NCBI GenBank assembly: GCA_017889725.1
Contig: JAGGAE010000005.1
Location: forward strand, 1 to 62,091
DNA: 62,091 nt
Reading direction: 5' to 3'
DNA from: Bacillota bacterium
GTDB taxonomy: Bacteria; Bacillota; Negativicutes; Sporomusales; CTSoil-080
Of the stretch, positions 19,591-29,445 are shown one piece after another; positions within the stretch are counted from its first letter, which is position 1; each line of letters opens with the position of its first letter. Made by a program: the position numbers and the translations under genes. The notes beneath the pieces were generated by a model that had not been told where the DNA came from, ran no database searches, and saw only the letters and a list, made by a program, of their open reading frames with translations.

Positions 19591-21129
19591 TTAATGTTTA
19601 AAATGCCTCATACCAGTAAAAACCATAGCAATTCCATGCTCATTCGCAGCAACGATTGATTCTTCATCACGAATTGATCCTCCAGGCTGGATAATCGCGG
19701 TCACACCAGCCTTAGCCGCAGTATCAATGGTATCCCTAAAGGGGAAATAAGCATCAGAAGCCAGTACTGCCCCAACCGCTTTATCGCCGGCCTGTTCCAG
19801 CGCAATCTTTGCCGCCCCGACCCGGTTCATTTGACCTGCCCCCACTCCCAGGGTCATATGGTTGCCTGCGACAACAATAGCGTTAGACTTAACATGTTTT
19901 ACCACCTTCCACGCCAATAACAGCTGCTCCCATTCATCGGCACTCGGCGTACGATTCGTTACAATTTTCATGTCATCAGGCTTCGTATCCTTTGCGTCTG
20001 CATCCTGCACCAGAAGACCACCGGAAATTTTCTTCATATCCAACGCAGCCTGGTCCAGAGCAAACTCTGCTGCAAGCAGCCGGACATTTTTCTTTTTCGT
20101 CAACACTGCTAAAGCTTCTTCACTAAAGGATGGCGCAATCACTGCCTCCACAAATAGGCCGCTCATCTTCTCCGCTGTTTCGTTGTCGACGGGTCGATTG
20201 AGTGCTATGATGCCGCCATAGGCCGAAACAGGATCGGCCTCATAGGCCTTACTGTAGGCCTGACTAATGGCTGCTCCGATTCCCGTACCACACGGATTAG
20301 TGTGTTTAATAATGGCGGCTGCTGGTTCGGTAAAGTCATTAACAATAGCATACGCGGATTCCAAATCTACCAAATTATTAAAGGACAGTTCTTTGCCGTG
20401 CAGCTGGCGGGCTGTGGCTATACCGGGATTTGTAACATATTTTTCCCTGTAAAAAGCCGCCTGCTGATGAGGATTTTCACCATACCTTAAATCCTCCACT
20501 TTCTCATACACCAAATGTAGCGACTCTTTAAAACGTCCTTCCCCTGTCTGTTCAGCCAGATAACTGCTAATATATGCGTCATACTCAGCAGTATGATTAA
20601 AAGCTTCACGAGCAAGATTCATGCGCATGGCATGCGAAATTTCGCCCTCCTTGTCCAATTGTTCTAGCACTGTATTGTACCTTGCGGGATTAACTACAAC
20701 CGTAACAAAAGCAAAATTCTTAGCAGCCGCGCGAATCATCGCCGGCCCGCCGATATCTATATTTTCTACCGCCTCCGCCAAAGTAACACCCGGTTTGGCT
20801 ACCGTTTGGCGGAAGGGGTATAAATTAACTACGACCATATCAATACCACGAATATTATGCTCTTCCATGGCTTTTCTGTGTTCCTCATTATCACGGACCG
20901 CTAAAATACCGCCATGAATATAAGGGTTGAGCGTTTTAACCCGGCCATCCATAATTTCTGGAAATCCGGTTAGTTCACTGACATAAATGACAGGAATACC
21001 CGCTTCCCGCAGCACCTTCATCGTGCCGCCGGTTGAAATAATTTCCACTCCCTGTATGGAGAGGGCACGGGCAAACTCCACTACTCCGGTCTTATCTGAC
21101 ACACTGATAAGTGCCCGTTTAATTTTCAT
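19591..21129 (-). CDS. purH: AICAR formyltransferase/IMP cyclohydrolase
   Basis: RALISVSDKTGVVEFA; LRYGENPHQQAAFY; DAYFPFRDTID. Confidence 0.97.
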   Translation of the reverse strand: MKIKRALISVSDKTGVVEFARALSIQGVEIISTGGTMKVLREAGIPVIYVSELTGFPEIMDGRVKTLNPYIHGGILAVRDNEEHRKAMEEHNIRGIDMVVVNLYPFRQTVAKPGVTLAEAVENIDIGGPAMIRAAAKNFAFVTVVVNPARYNTVLEQLDKEGEISHAMRMNLAREAFNHTAEYDAYISSYLAEQTGEGRFKESLHLVYEKVEDLRYGENPHQQAAFYREKYVTNPGIATARQLHGKELSFNNLVDLESAYAIVNDFTEPAAAIIKHTNPCGTGIGAAISQAYSKAYEADPVSAYGGIIALNRPVDNETAEKMSGLFVEAVIAPSFSEEALAVLTKKKNVRLLAAEFALDQAALDMKKISGGLLVQDADAKDTKPDDMKIVTNRTPSADEWEQLLLAWKVVKHVKSNAIVVAGNHMTLGVGAGQMNRVGAAKIALEQAGDKAVGAVLASDAYFPFRDTIDTAAKAGVTAIIQPGGSIRDEESIVAANEHGIAMVFTGMRHFKH

Positions 21130-21140
21130 AACATAATCAC

Positions 21141-21767
21141 CTACTTTACATTCTCGTCCGTAATTACCACTTGACGGCCATTTAGAGTTAGCCGACCCTT
21201 ACAGTAAAGACTAATAGCCCGGGGATAGAGAACGTGTTCCACCTCTAAAATACGGGCCGCCAACGTTTCAGCCGTATCCGAACTTGCTACTGGCACAGCC
21301 TGCTGCAATATAATCGGACCTGAATCCATGCCTTCATCCACAAAATGAACGGTACAGCCAGACATTTTAACTCCGTACTCTATCGCTTGCTTTTGTGCAT
21401 TTAGCCCTGGAAAAGATGGCAAAAGTGCAGGATGTATATTCATAATTTTCCCTGGATAGGCGCTGATAAAATCGCTGCCTAACAGCCTCATGAAACCGGC
21501 CAGAACCACAAGTTCAACATTATGCTCACAAAGCGTATTGACAAGTGCTTCTTCAAATTGTCTTTTTGTAGCGAAATCCTTCCGTTCAATTACCTCTGTG
21601 GCAATCCCCAACCCTTTTACTCTCTGGAGAGCAAAGGCGTCCTTCTTGTCACTGATAACAACACCGATTTTCGCGTTAATCTTTCCTTCTCGAATGGCAT
21701 CCAAAATAGCCTGGAGATTGCTGCCCCTGCCTGATACAAGCACACCTAACACCGTACTACTCACCAA
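21141..21767 (-). CDS. purN: phosphoribosylglycinamide formyltransferase
   Basis: [39 protein letters not shown]. Confidence 0.97.
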   Translation of the reverse strand: MVSSTVLGVLVSGRGSNLQAILDAIREGKINAKIGVVISDKKDAFALQRVKGLGIATEVIERKDFATKRQFEEALVNTLCEHNVELVVLAGFMRLLGSDFISAYPGKIMNIHPALLPSFPGLNAQKQAIEYGVKMSGCTVHFVDEGMDSGPIILQQAVPVASSDTAETLAARILEVEHVLYPRAISLYCKGRLTLNGRQVVITDENVK

Positions 21768-22809
21768 AGACTCCTCCCCGCAGCTTCACCAATCCGGAGC
21801 CTGCGGTTACTTGACCGATTCGATAGCATGCTTCCCCGTTAGATGCAAAATGTTGTTCTACCCGCTCAGCTTCCTCGGGAGATACCACCAAAATCATCCC
21901 AATCCCCATATTGAATGTGCGATACATCTCCGGCCAAGACACATTACCCCATTGCTGCAAAAGATCGAAAATAGGCGGTTTAGGCCATGCCGTACTGTCA
22001 ACTTCCACAGCGCAGCCTTCCGGCAGGGCGCGGGGAATATTGTCATAAAAACCGCCACCGGTAATATGCACCATCCCTCGGACAGAAAACTTTTCAATAA
22101 CAGGTAAACAAACCTTGGGATACAGCCTGGTTGGCACCATCAGTTCCTCGCCGATTGTTCTGCCAAGCTCATTAATATATCTGTCCGCGGTCAACTTTGC
22201 AGCTTCAAAACAAATCTTGCGTACCAGCGAAAACCCGTTCGAATGGAGTCCGGAAGACGGAAGACCCAGGAGAACATCTCCCGGTACAATATTCTGTCCG
22301 GTAATTAGCTTAGACTTTTCGGCAATACCGACGGAAAATCCGGCAATATCATATTCCCCGTCCGAATAAAACCCGGCCATTTCCGCTGTTTCGCCTCCTA
22401 TAAGCGAACAGCCTGACTCGCTGCACGCTTTAGCTACCCCGCTGACAATCGTCGCTACCTTTTCCGGTTCTAGCTTACCTACTGCCAGATAGTCCAGGAA
22501 AAACAAAGGTTCCGCCCCTTGTACCAGTATATCATTGACACACATGGCTACGGCATCCTGTCCAATAGTGTCATGTTTGTCAAGCATGAACGCAAGCTTA
22601 AGTTTTGTGCCAACACCATCCGTGCCACTTACTAATACCGGTTCTTTATACTTTGCCGCATTAAGTGCAAATAATCCTCCAAAGCCTCCGATATCCCCAA
22701 GAACCTCTGGTCGGTAAGTTGCTTTCACATGCCCCTTCATAAGTTCCACCGCTTTATTACCGGCATCTACATCGACACCAGCCTGGCGGTACGTTAGACC
22801 GTCTCCCAT
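21757..22809 (-). CDS. purM: phosphoribosylformylglycinamidine cyclo-ligase
   Basis: [46 protein letters not shown]. Confidence 0.97.
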   Translation of the reverse strand: MGDGLTYRQAGVDVDAGNKAVELMKGHVKATYRPEVLGDIGGFGGLFALNAAKYKEPVLVSGTDGVGTKLKLAFMLDKHDTIGQDAVAMCVNDILVQGAEPLFFLDYLAVGKLEPEKVATIVSGVAKACSESGCSLIGGETAEMAGFYSDGEYDIAGFSVGIAEKSKLITGQNIVPGDVLLGLPSSGLHSNGFSLVRKICFEAAKLTADRYINELGRTIGEELMVPTRLYPKVCLPVIEKFSVRGMVHITGGGFYDNIPRALPEGCAVEVDSTAWPKPPIFDLLQQWGNVSWPEMYRTFNMGIGMILVVSPEEAERVEQHFASNGEACYRIGQVTAGSGLVKLRGGVFGE

Positions 22810-24269
22810 TAGCTCTCACCGCCTCCCCTTTTTTCACAAGCCGCCTCAAATACATATTTATTATTGTTTAAATCCTCGCAAGGTACTCCCGCCGGATAGT
22901 CTCCATTAAAGCAGGCATAACACATCTGCCCACAGGGAATATGGGGAACTGCGTTTTTCAACCCTTCCAAAGATAAATAGGTTAAAGAATCAGCGCCAAT
23001 ATATCGGCGAATTTCCTCTATCGTTTTCATCGAGGCAACAAGTTCTTTCCGGGCGGCAGTATCAATGCCGTAATAACAAGGGTACATGATCGGCGGCGAG
23101 CTTACACACATATGCACCGCCGTAGCTCCCGCCTCTTTGAGCATCCGAACAATTTTACCGCTGGTAGTTCCACGAACAATCGAGTCATCTACCATGACAA
23201 CCGATTTTCCGGCAACTACCGCCCGATTGGCGTTTAGCTTTAGGCGTACACTGGTATCACGTTTTTTCTGTTCCGGCTGAATAAACGTCCGTCCAATATA
23301 ACGGTTCTTTATCAGTCCTTCGGCAAACGGGATGCCGCTTTCGTGGGAAAAACCCACCGCTGCAGTAGTACCCGAATCCGGCACAGAAATTACCACGTCA
23401 GCTTTTGCCCCACTCTCCCTGGCCAACTGGCGCCCCATGGCAAACCGGGCGTTATACACGCTTTGTCCATCAATAGAGCTGTCCGGACGGGCGAAATAGA
23501 TATATTCAAACACACACAAGGCCTGCGGCCCCTCGGACGCAAACCGCCGTGAAACCAGACCGTCTTTATCAGCGATCACCATTTCACCAGGTTCAACATC
23601 TCTGACAAATTCTGCCCCGACCGTGTCCAGCGCGCACGATTCCGAGGCCATCACCCAGCCGTCATGTAATTTGCCTATGCATAGCGGACGAAAGCCATTA
23701 GGGTCACGCACACCAATGAGTTTATTTTCGGTCATAATTAGTAAACAGTACGCTCCCTCAACCTGAGACAGGCTTTCCCCAATCTTATCTTCAATACTCT
23801 TTTGCGTCGAACGGGCAATAAGATTAACAATTACTTCGCTGTCGATAGAGGTCTGAAATACACTCCCCTTTTCTTCCAGCATAGCCCTTACCTCACGAGC
23901 GTTTGTCAAATTTCCGTTGTGAGCCAGACTAATCCGCCCTCCGGAATAATTCACCATCAACGGCTGCGTGTTTGCTAACAGACTTGAACCCGTTGTTGAA
24001 TACCGTACATGCCCAATGGAAATAGTTGCCCCGTCCATGGTTGGCAACCCTTTGCGAAATACCTCGTTTACCAGTCCCATTCCCCGTTCGACTTCCATTC
24101 TGCAACCGTCAGTTAAGGCAATGCCTGCACTTTCCTGTCCACGGTGTTGCAATGCGTAAAGCCCCCAATAGGTATTCAAGGCAACGTCATCCTGTCGGGA
24201 AAGAATTCCGAAAATACCGCATTCCTCACGCGGCTTATCCATATCAAAATCAAAATGCACGCAGTCCAC
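22809..24269 (-). CDS. purF: amidophosphoribosyltransferase
   Basis: [56 protein letters not shown]. Confidence 0.97.
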   Translation of the reverse strand: MDCVHFDFDMDKPREECGIFGILSRQDDVALNTYWGLYALQHRGQESAGIALTDGCRMEVERGMGLVNEVFRKGLPTMDGATISIGHVRYSTTGSSLLANTQPLMVNYSGGRISLAHNGNLTNAREVRAMLEEKGSVFQTSIDSEVIVNLIARSTQKSIEDKIGESLSQVEGAYCLLIMTENKLIGVRDPNGFRPLCIGKLHDGWVMASESCALDTVGAEFVRDVEPGEMVIADKDGLVSRRFASEGPQALCVFEYIYFARPDSSIDGQSVYNARFAMGRQLARESGAKADVVISVPDSGTTAAVGFSHESGIPFAEGLIKNRYIGRTFIQPEQKKRDTSVRLKLNANRAVVAGKSVVMVDDSIVRGTTSGKIVRMLKEAGATAVHMCVSSPPIMYPCYYGIDTAARKELVASMKTIEEIRRYIGADSLTYLSLEGLKNAVPHIPCGQMCYACFNGDYPAGVPCEDLNNNKYVFEAACEKRGGGES

Positions 24270-24289
24270 CCCTCCCAGGAATTTCTATT

Positions 24290-25006
24290 TTAGCAAACTT
24301 CACCGGTAAGACGTCTCAGCACCTCTTTATAGGCAGCTTCTACATCACCAAGGTCACGGCGAAATCTGTCTTTATCTAATTTTTGACCGGTTTCAGTATC
24401 CCAAAAACGACAAGTATCCGGCGAAATTTCATCACCCAATAAAAGTTCACCGTTGTGAATACCGAACTCTAATTTAAAGTCAATAAGCTCAACCTTTTTA
24501 CCCTTTAAAAAAGTACTAAGAATAGAATTAATCTTAAGGCCCCAATCTTTGAGCGCTTTCATTTGTTCATCGGTTGCCAGATTGAGAACTCTTGCATGAT
24601 CCTCGTTAATCAGAGGATCTCCCAGCGCATCATCTTTATAATAAAATTCCACAATAGGTAACGGCAATTTCCGTCCTTCTTCCCAGCCAATCCGTTTCGC
24701 CAGACTACCGGCAGCAATATTTCGAACAACCACTTCAATTTGCAAAATTTCCAGTTTCTTAACCAACATCTCACGGTCACTTACAATCCGCACAAAATGA
24801 TTTGGTACACCAGCTTTCGTCAGCATTTCAAAAAAGAAAGCCGATATCTTGTTGTTCAGAATACCTTTACTATGGATCGTTCCTTTTTTCTCACCATTAA
24901 ATGCCGTAGCATCATCTTTGTAATACACCAAATATTCATTCGGGTTATCAGTTGCATAAACCTTTTTAGCTTTGCCTTCGTACAACGCTTCTTTCATTTT
25001 CATCAC
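24290..25006 (-). CDS. purC: SAICAR synthetase
   Basis: [49 protein letters not shown]. Confidence 0.97.
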   Translation of the reverse strand: MMKMKEALYEGKAKKVYATDNPNEYLVYYKDDATAFNGEKKGTIHSKGILNNKISAFFFEMLTKAGVPNHFVRIVSDREMLVKKLEILQIEVVVRNIAAGSLAKRIGWEEGRKLPLPIVEFYYKDDALGDPLINEDHARVLNLATDEQMKALKDWGLKINSILSTFLKGKKVELIDFKLEFGIHNGELLLGDEISPDTCRFWDTETGQKLDKDRFRRDLGDVEAAYKEVLRRLTGEVC

Positions 25007-25515
25007 TCCTTAGATTTTTCCAGTAATTTTGCTTCTACTTTTTCTGCCTTGGCTTCGACCTCAGCAGCCATTGTCTGGCGATACAGAGTAAGCCGTTTTG
25101 CTAATTCCGAATTACCGGACGCAATTATTTGAGCCGCAAATATAGCGGCATTTTTCGCCCCATTAATCGCCATAGTGGCCACTGGTATGCCCGACGGCAT
25201 CTGGACAATACTGAGAAGTGCATCCAATCCTCCTAGCGAGGTACTGTTTATCGGTACCCCTATAACCGGTAGCAAAGTAAAGCTGGCTACAACCCCCGGT
25301 AAATGAGCCGCAGCTCCGGCGGCGGCTATAATTACATTAAACCCTTGCCCGGCGGCGTCAGCAACAAATTGGTGAACCTTATCAGGAGTTCGATGCGCCG
25401 AAGCAACTACCACTTTACAGCCTATACCAAATTCAGCGAGGGTTTTTATCGCCGGTTCCATTATTGGTAAATCAGAATCACTGCCCATAATAATAGCAAC
25501 TTTCACAATCCCCAA
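25003..25515 (-). CDS. purE: 5-(carboxyamino)imidazole ribonucleotide mutase
   Basis: [39 protein letters not shown]. Confidence 0.97.
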   Translation of the reverse strand: MGIVKVAIIMGSDSDLPIMEPAIKTLAEFGIGCKVVVASAHRTPDKVHQFVADAAGQGFNVIIAAAGAAAHLPGVVASFTLLPVIGVPINSTSLGGLDALLSIVQMPSGIPVATMAINGAKNAAIFAAQIIASGNSELAKRLTLYRQTMAAEVEAKAEKVEAKLLEKSKE

Positions 25516-25544
25516 CCCCTTTGCGTCGATTATAACGGATAAGA

Positions 25545-25583
25545 AACCCAGATATCGGGATGACTTGCCGCGATATCTGGGTT
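25545..25583 (-). terminator. perfect 13-bp inverted repeat between the permease gene and purE
   Basis: AACCCAGATATCG...CGATATCTGGGTT; no strong U-tract. Confidence 0.5.
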
Positions 25584-25615
25584 CTCTCTAAGTTAAGTTA
25601 ACCCATAAACATAAT

Positions 25616-26989
25616 TTAGCCTTCAGCTAAAAAGATATACCTTGCAACTACTAATACTGCCAGAACGTACACAATCCAATGCACATCGCGACCACGACCA
25701 CTGACCAGCTTTAAAAGCGGGTAAAAGACCAAACCGGCCGATACCCCATTGGCAATGCTGTAGGTAAACGGCATAAGTGCCATTGTCAAGAACGCCGGCA
25801 AAGCTTCTGTAAAGTCGCCAAAATCAATATTTCTAACCGATTCCATCATCAGCGCTCCCACAATAATGAGCGCCGGTGCGGTGGCCGCATCAGGAATAAG
25901 ACTTGCCAATGGCGAGAAGAACAAAGCGAGTATGAACAAGATTCCGCACACTACCGCCGTCAGGCCGGTACGTCCGCCTTCTCCAATACCGGCGGTACTT
26001 TCCACAAATGCGGTAATGGTGCTCGTGCCGAGCATGGCTCCTAAGCTAACCCCGGTAGCATCTACCAACATAGCCTTGCCAATGCCGGGAAATTTTCCGT
26101 CTTTATCCATAAGACCGGCTTTCGTCGCCGTTCCCACTAAGGTACCCATAGTATCGAATAATTCTACAAAAGTAAAAGTAAAGATGATAGTCATAAGACC
26201 CATATTAATAGCCCCGGGAATATCCAACTGCAAAAATGCATTTCTGCTGAAATCCGGTACTGCCACCGGACTAAAGCCTTGTGGAACATGAACAATTCCC
26301 ATAAAAATACCAAGAATGGTGGTAAGTAAAATACCCCATAACATAGCACCTTTAACCCGCCATGCCATAAGCACGCAAATACAGATCAGTCCGAATACTG
26401 CCAGTAGTATGTCTTTATTTGCGAAGTCACCCATACCTAAGATGGTTTCAAAGCTAAGCGGAGTAGCATGACCGTTAGTGGCTACCAGTTTTTCCAACGT
26501 AGGCGGAATCAATGACAACTTAATGCTCATGATCCCGGACAATTTCAGACCTATAATTGTAATGAACAATCCAATACCGACACTAATAGCACTTTTCAAT
26601 GAAGCCGGAATGCCTTCAACCAACAGCTGGCGCACTTGAGTTACAGTAAGTAAAATAAAAATCAGACCGGAAATAAATACCGCACCCAGTGCAACCTGCC
26701 AGGATACACCCATACCAATTACTACAGTGAAAGCATAAAATGCATTCAGACCCATACCCGGAGCCAACGAAATTGGGTAGTTTACAAATACCCCCATCGC
26801 CATGGTAACTAATCCGGCGCCAAGTGCTGTTGCAATGAGTACAGCATTCTTGTCCATCCCTGCCGCTCCAAGAACACTTGGATTGACAAAAAGTATGTAC
26901 GCCATAGTCATAAAGGTCGTAATACCGGCAAAGACCTCAGTTTTGACATCAGTTTTCCGCGCGGTAAGCGCAAAATATTTATCTAGCAT
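25616..26989 (-). CDS. NCS2 (AzgA-like) purine permease
   Basis: VFAGITTFMTMAYILFVNPSVLG; APGMGLNAFYAF; TITAFVESTAGIGEGGRTGLTAV. Confidence 0.94.
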   Translation of the reverse strand: MLDKYFALTARKTDVKTEVFAGITTFMTMAYILFVNPSVLGAAGMDKNAVLIATALGAGLVTMAMGVFVNYPISLAPGMGLNAFYAFTVVIGMGVSWQVALGAVFISGLIFILLTVTQVRQLLVEGIPASLKSAISVGIGLFITIIGLKLSGIMSIKLSLIPPTLEKLVATNGHATPLSFETILGMGDFANKDILLAVFGLICICVLMAWRVKGAMLWGILLTTILGIFMGIVHVPQGFSPVAVPDFSRNAFLQLDIPGAINMGLMTIIFTFTFVELFDTMGTLVGTATKAGLMDKDGKFPGIGKAMLVDATGVSLGAMLGTSTITAFVESTAGIGEGGRTGLTAVVCGILFILALFFSPLASLIPDAATAPALIIVGALMMESVRNIDFGDFTEALPAFLTMALMPFTYSIANGVSAGLVFYPLLKLVSGRGRDVHWIVYVLAVLVVARYIFLAEG

Positions 26990-27060
26990 TCAGTTCTTCC
27001 TCTCCAGTATCTAGTCTGTATTTTCCCAGTAACCTATCCTAATTTACCAAGCCACCTCCA

Positions 27061-27130
27061 TTAAAATAGAATTAGCCCAGGCAGGGAAATTCCTTCTCGT
27101 AAGTGAGCGAAACCTCCCCGCCCGGGCTTT
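27061..27130 (-). terminator. intrinsic terminator of the riboswitch leader
   Basis: Minus strand GCCCGGGCGGGGAGG...TTTCCCTGCCTGGGCTAATTCTATTTT. Confidence 0.8.
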
Positions 27131-27235
27131 TGTCCCATCGGTGTAGTGCTACTGGGTAACACCTGTACCACTCGGTCACGACCATAGCAAAGAATAAAGC
27201 CCCTTTGTCTATGTGGAACCCTAGGTACACTTTCA
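27128..27235 (-). ncRNA. PRPP riboswitch (ykkC subtype 2b-like), second aptamer of a tandem
   Basis: Minus strand GTGAAAGTGTACCTAGGGTTCCA...GACCGAGTGGTACAGGTGTTACC...ACTACACCGATGGGACAAAAGCCCGGG; ykkC-like blocks directly 3' of a guanine aptamer and upstream of purine genes. 5' boundary approximate. Confidence 0.82.
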
Positions 27236-27302
27236 CTCGTAGTCAGGTACTTTACGGGCACCCGGTAGAGACTCTTGAGCCATATCCTCAAAATTATACG
27301 AG
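27236..27302 (-). ncRNA. purine (guanine-class) riboswitch aptamer
   Basis: Minus strand CTCGTATAATTTTGAGGATATGGCTCAAGAGTCTCTACCGGGTGCCCGTAAAGTACCTGACTACGAG: P1 CTCGTA/TACGAG, TATAAT, GATATGG, TCTCTACC and GACTAC with C at the specificity position. Confidence 0.95.
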
Positions 27303-27326
27303 CACTATAAAACTTTTTTCATCATT

Positions 27327-27355
27327 ATTTTATCAGGGAGCAGCCATCCAGTCAA
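27327..27355 (-). promoter_or_regulatory. promoter for the tandem riboswitch leader
   Basis: Minus strand TTGACT - 17 nt - TAAAAT. Confidence 0.65.
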
Positions 27356-27389
27356 CGAAATTAAGTGAACTTTTTTTCATTCAATACAA

Positions 27390-27524
27390 TTAATGTTCGG
27401 TTTTATCTTCAAAAGTTGCTTCCTCGGCCTGCTCTTCATCCTCATCTTCCATAGCAACTGTACTAGTCAACAATTGGGCTAACGGTACACTGGAAAAGTA
27501 TCCATTTATCAATTGTTTCGTCAT
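27390..27524 (-). CDS. small acidic protein of unknown function (44 aa)
   Basis: Manual translation MTKQLINGYFSSVPLAQLLTSTVAMEDEDEEQAEEATFEDKTEH; GGAGGG upstream; start overlaps the preceding stop (ATGA). Confidence 0.65.
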   Translation of the reverse strand: MTKQLINGYFSSVPLAQLLTSTVAMEDEDEEQAEEATFEDKTEH

Positions 27525-27718
27525 ATTCGCCCTCCTTCATTTTCTGGTTTTTCCTGAAAATGCGCTAACCGATTTTCTGCTGCTTTCCGAAACGAATGTT
27601 CATTGGCCACGTCTTTTGATACTATAGATTGGTCTATTCTCCGGCGCGTTACTGCGTTATCGCCTGCACTCATAGCGTATTCGGAGGCAAACGACTGCAT
27701 ACTTGTCTTTTTTCGCAT
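27521..27718 (-). CDS. small protein of unknown function (65 aa)
   Basis: AAGGAGGTG upstream of ATG 27718: MRKKTSMQSFASEYAMSAGDNAVTRRRIDQSIVSKDVANEHSFRKAAENRLAHFQEKPENEGGRI. Confidence 0.7.
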   Translation of the reverse strand: MRKKTSMQSFASEYAMSAGDNAVTRRRIDQSIVSKDVANEHSFRKAAENRLAHFQEKPENEGGRI

Positions 27719-27884
27719 TTTCACACCTCCTTGCAATAGTTTGTCCAAAACAACTTATTTCGTCGCATAAAAACTTTACCGCATATACCGATACTTAACA
27801 TATAATTTTCGTTCTTAATGCCAATTGGTAAAAAATTCCTTGCATGAAAGTAAAACTTAAAACCAATACTATCAGCGTAAAGGG

Positions 27885-28180
27885 TTCGTAATGGTTGAGT
27901 CAAGACTTGTGCCGGATCGCAAGGTTCGGTATAGGTCGGCCAAAGAGTATTATCGGGTCGAAAGGCTCGGTAATAGTCGGCGGGAAGATCATCATTTGTC
28001 TCCCAAGGCTGTACGGTAGCCCAACTGTTGTCGTATGGTCGAAAGGGATGAATGGTGGTCGAGCTAAGACTGCCACGGGTTCTGAATATTCGGGTCTATT
28101 GTAGTCGGGAGATTGCGGTAGGTTCAGTAGGTATCTTTGGCAGTCGAGCAAAGGTCAGTATCGGTTGTGTAATGCTTGTG
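27885..28180 (-). repeat. degenerate ~38-43-bp tandem repeat tract, possibly a decayed Pro/Tyr-rich coding repeat
   Basis: Recurring GG(t/c)tcggtaatggtcgg...atcgggtcgaaa blocks on the + strand; minus-strand frames give NRPEYSEP, DYYRAFRPDNTLWPTYTEP and IPTEP in different frames. Confidence 0.5.
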
Positions 28181-28235
28181 CGTAGGCGAAGTAGCGTAGA
28201 TCATTACGGGCTCTTTATTATAAGCATATACAAAA

Positions 28236-28272
28236 AAGCGCAAACTTTGCACATTATGCAGAGTTTGCGCTT
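28236..28272. terminator. bidirectional terminator hairpin
   Basis: AAGCGCAAACTTTGCACATTATGCAGAGTTTGCGCTT. Confidence 0.75.
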
Positions 28273-28293
28273 ATCGTTTCTGTATGGGGCAGA

Positions 28294-28713
28294 TTAATTG
28301 TCCAAAATTATGTCTAACATCAAATGGGCAATGTCTCGAGCCATCCTATCGTGACGGTCTTTTTCCCGCTGTTGCCGTTCATGCCACGCACGTTCATCTT
28401 CGTTGTCCCGGCGTTGCATAGCCCAGTTAAAACGGTCATCTTCAATACGACGCATTTCTTCTTTATGGCGTCTATCTTCTTGTCGCTGACGGTCATGCCA
28501 CGCCCGATCGTCTTCATTATGTCGACGCATTTTTTCCCGGTCATGACGCTCGCCTTCTCGTTGCTGCATATCTGTCCACTGCTGCTCATCCTGCTGATAC
28601 TGCGGACCGCCTCCTGGACCATGCGGCGCAGCCGCTACCAAACTCGTTCCCAGCCCCAGCTGCATCATGCCTACCATAGTAAACACCAAAAGCTTTTTAC
28701 TCACACTGTTCAT
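28294..28713 (-). CDS. secreted, highly charged repeat protein of unknown function
   Basis: AAGGAG before ATG 28713; signal peptide MNSVSKKLLVFTMVGMMQLGLGTSLVAAAP; repeats NEDDRAWHDRQRQEDRRHKEEMRR / IEDDRFNWAMQRRD / NEDERAWHERQQREKDRHDRM. Confidence 0.75.
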   Translation of the reverse strand: MNSVSKKLLVFTMVGMMQLGLGTSLVAAAPHGPGGGPQYQQDEQQWTDMQQREGERHDREKMRRHNEDDRAWHDRQRQEDRRHKEEMRRIEDDRFNWAMQRRDNEDERAWHERQQREKDRHDRMARDIAHLMLDIILDN

Positions 28714-28869
28714 CTTTACACTCTCCTTGCACCTTTTCTGATTATATAATAACATTTAATTATGACAAAATCTTGTCGGAAATATGTCTAAATCACCGAC
28801 ATTTTATATTGACTGTATTACGAGAGTCATTTAATATAGCAAGATAAGGATCTTCCGGAGGTGCTCTGA

Positions 28870-29388
28870 TTGCCGCTTTTTAATACCAGAAATCTTATTA
28901 ATGCCGCTATCTTCATCGCTTTAACCATTATCCTGACTCATATTTTTGCTATTCAAACAACATTTACCCGTATAGATTTCGGTTTTCTCGCCATAGCTGT
29001 TTTTTCCATGCGTTTTGGTCCACTGGCCGGAGGGTTGGTCGCAGCCATTGCCGATATTATCGGGTGCATAATTTTTTCTCCCGGTATGTATTTCCCCGGC
29101 TTTACCGTCAGTGCTTTTTTGACCGGCACACTATACGGTATATTTTATTACAATAAGCCCGTCACGTTTCTCCGCGCCCTACTGGCAAACCTGGCCATTA
29201 TTCTTCTGGTAGGACTAGTTTTAAACACCATTTGGTTATCCATATTGTACAATAAAGCGGCTACCATAATAGTCTATGGACGTTTAATTAAATGCGCCAT
29301 TATGCTGCCCTTGCAAACAGCACTGGTTTATTTGCTCCAGAAAAGGCTTTCTCCATTTACCTTAAACCCCAAATCTCTCCACCAATAA
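28870..29388 (+). CDS. ECF transporter S component (folate/pantothenate-type)
   Basis: CGGAGGTG before TTG 28870; ALTIILTHIFAIQTTFTRIDFGFLAIAVFSMRFGPLAGGLVAAIADIIGCIIFSPG. Confidence 0.85.
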   Translation: MPLFNTRNLINAAIFIALTIILTHIFAIQTTFTRIDFGFLAIAVFSMRFGPLAGGLVAAIADIIGCIIFSPGMYFPGFTVSAFLTGTLYGIFYYNKPVTFLRALLANLAIILLVGLVLNTIWLSILYNKAATIIVYGRLIKCAIMLPLQTALVYLLQKRLSPFTLNPKSLHQ

Positions 29389-29445
29389 ATTTTTTTTAAA
29401 AACAAAGCTTATTTAATTTATCGACAAACAAGCTTTGTTTTTTCT

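Noticed and set aside
27721-27903. 60-aa minus ORF MTQPLRTLYADSIGFKFYFHARNFLPIG...
   Set aside because: No Shine-Dalgarno; appears to be leader/remnant sequence running into the ribosome site of the 65-aa gene, and its upstream frame is part of the decayed repeat.
27885-28180. CRISPR array
   Set aside because: Units are degenerate along their whole length with no constant repeat/variable spacer alternation, and no cas genes are nearby.
28756-28869. Possible THF riboswitch upstream of the FolT-like ECF gene
   Set aside because: No match to the conserved THF motifs I know; only a promoter-like AT-rich region and a Shine-Dalgarno.
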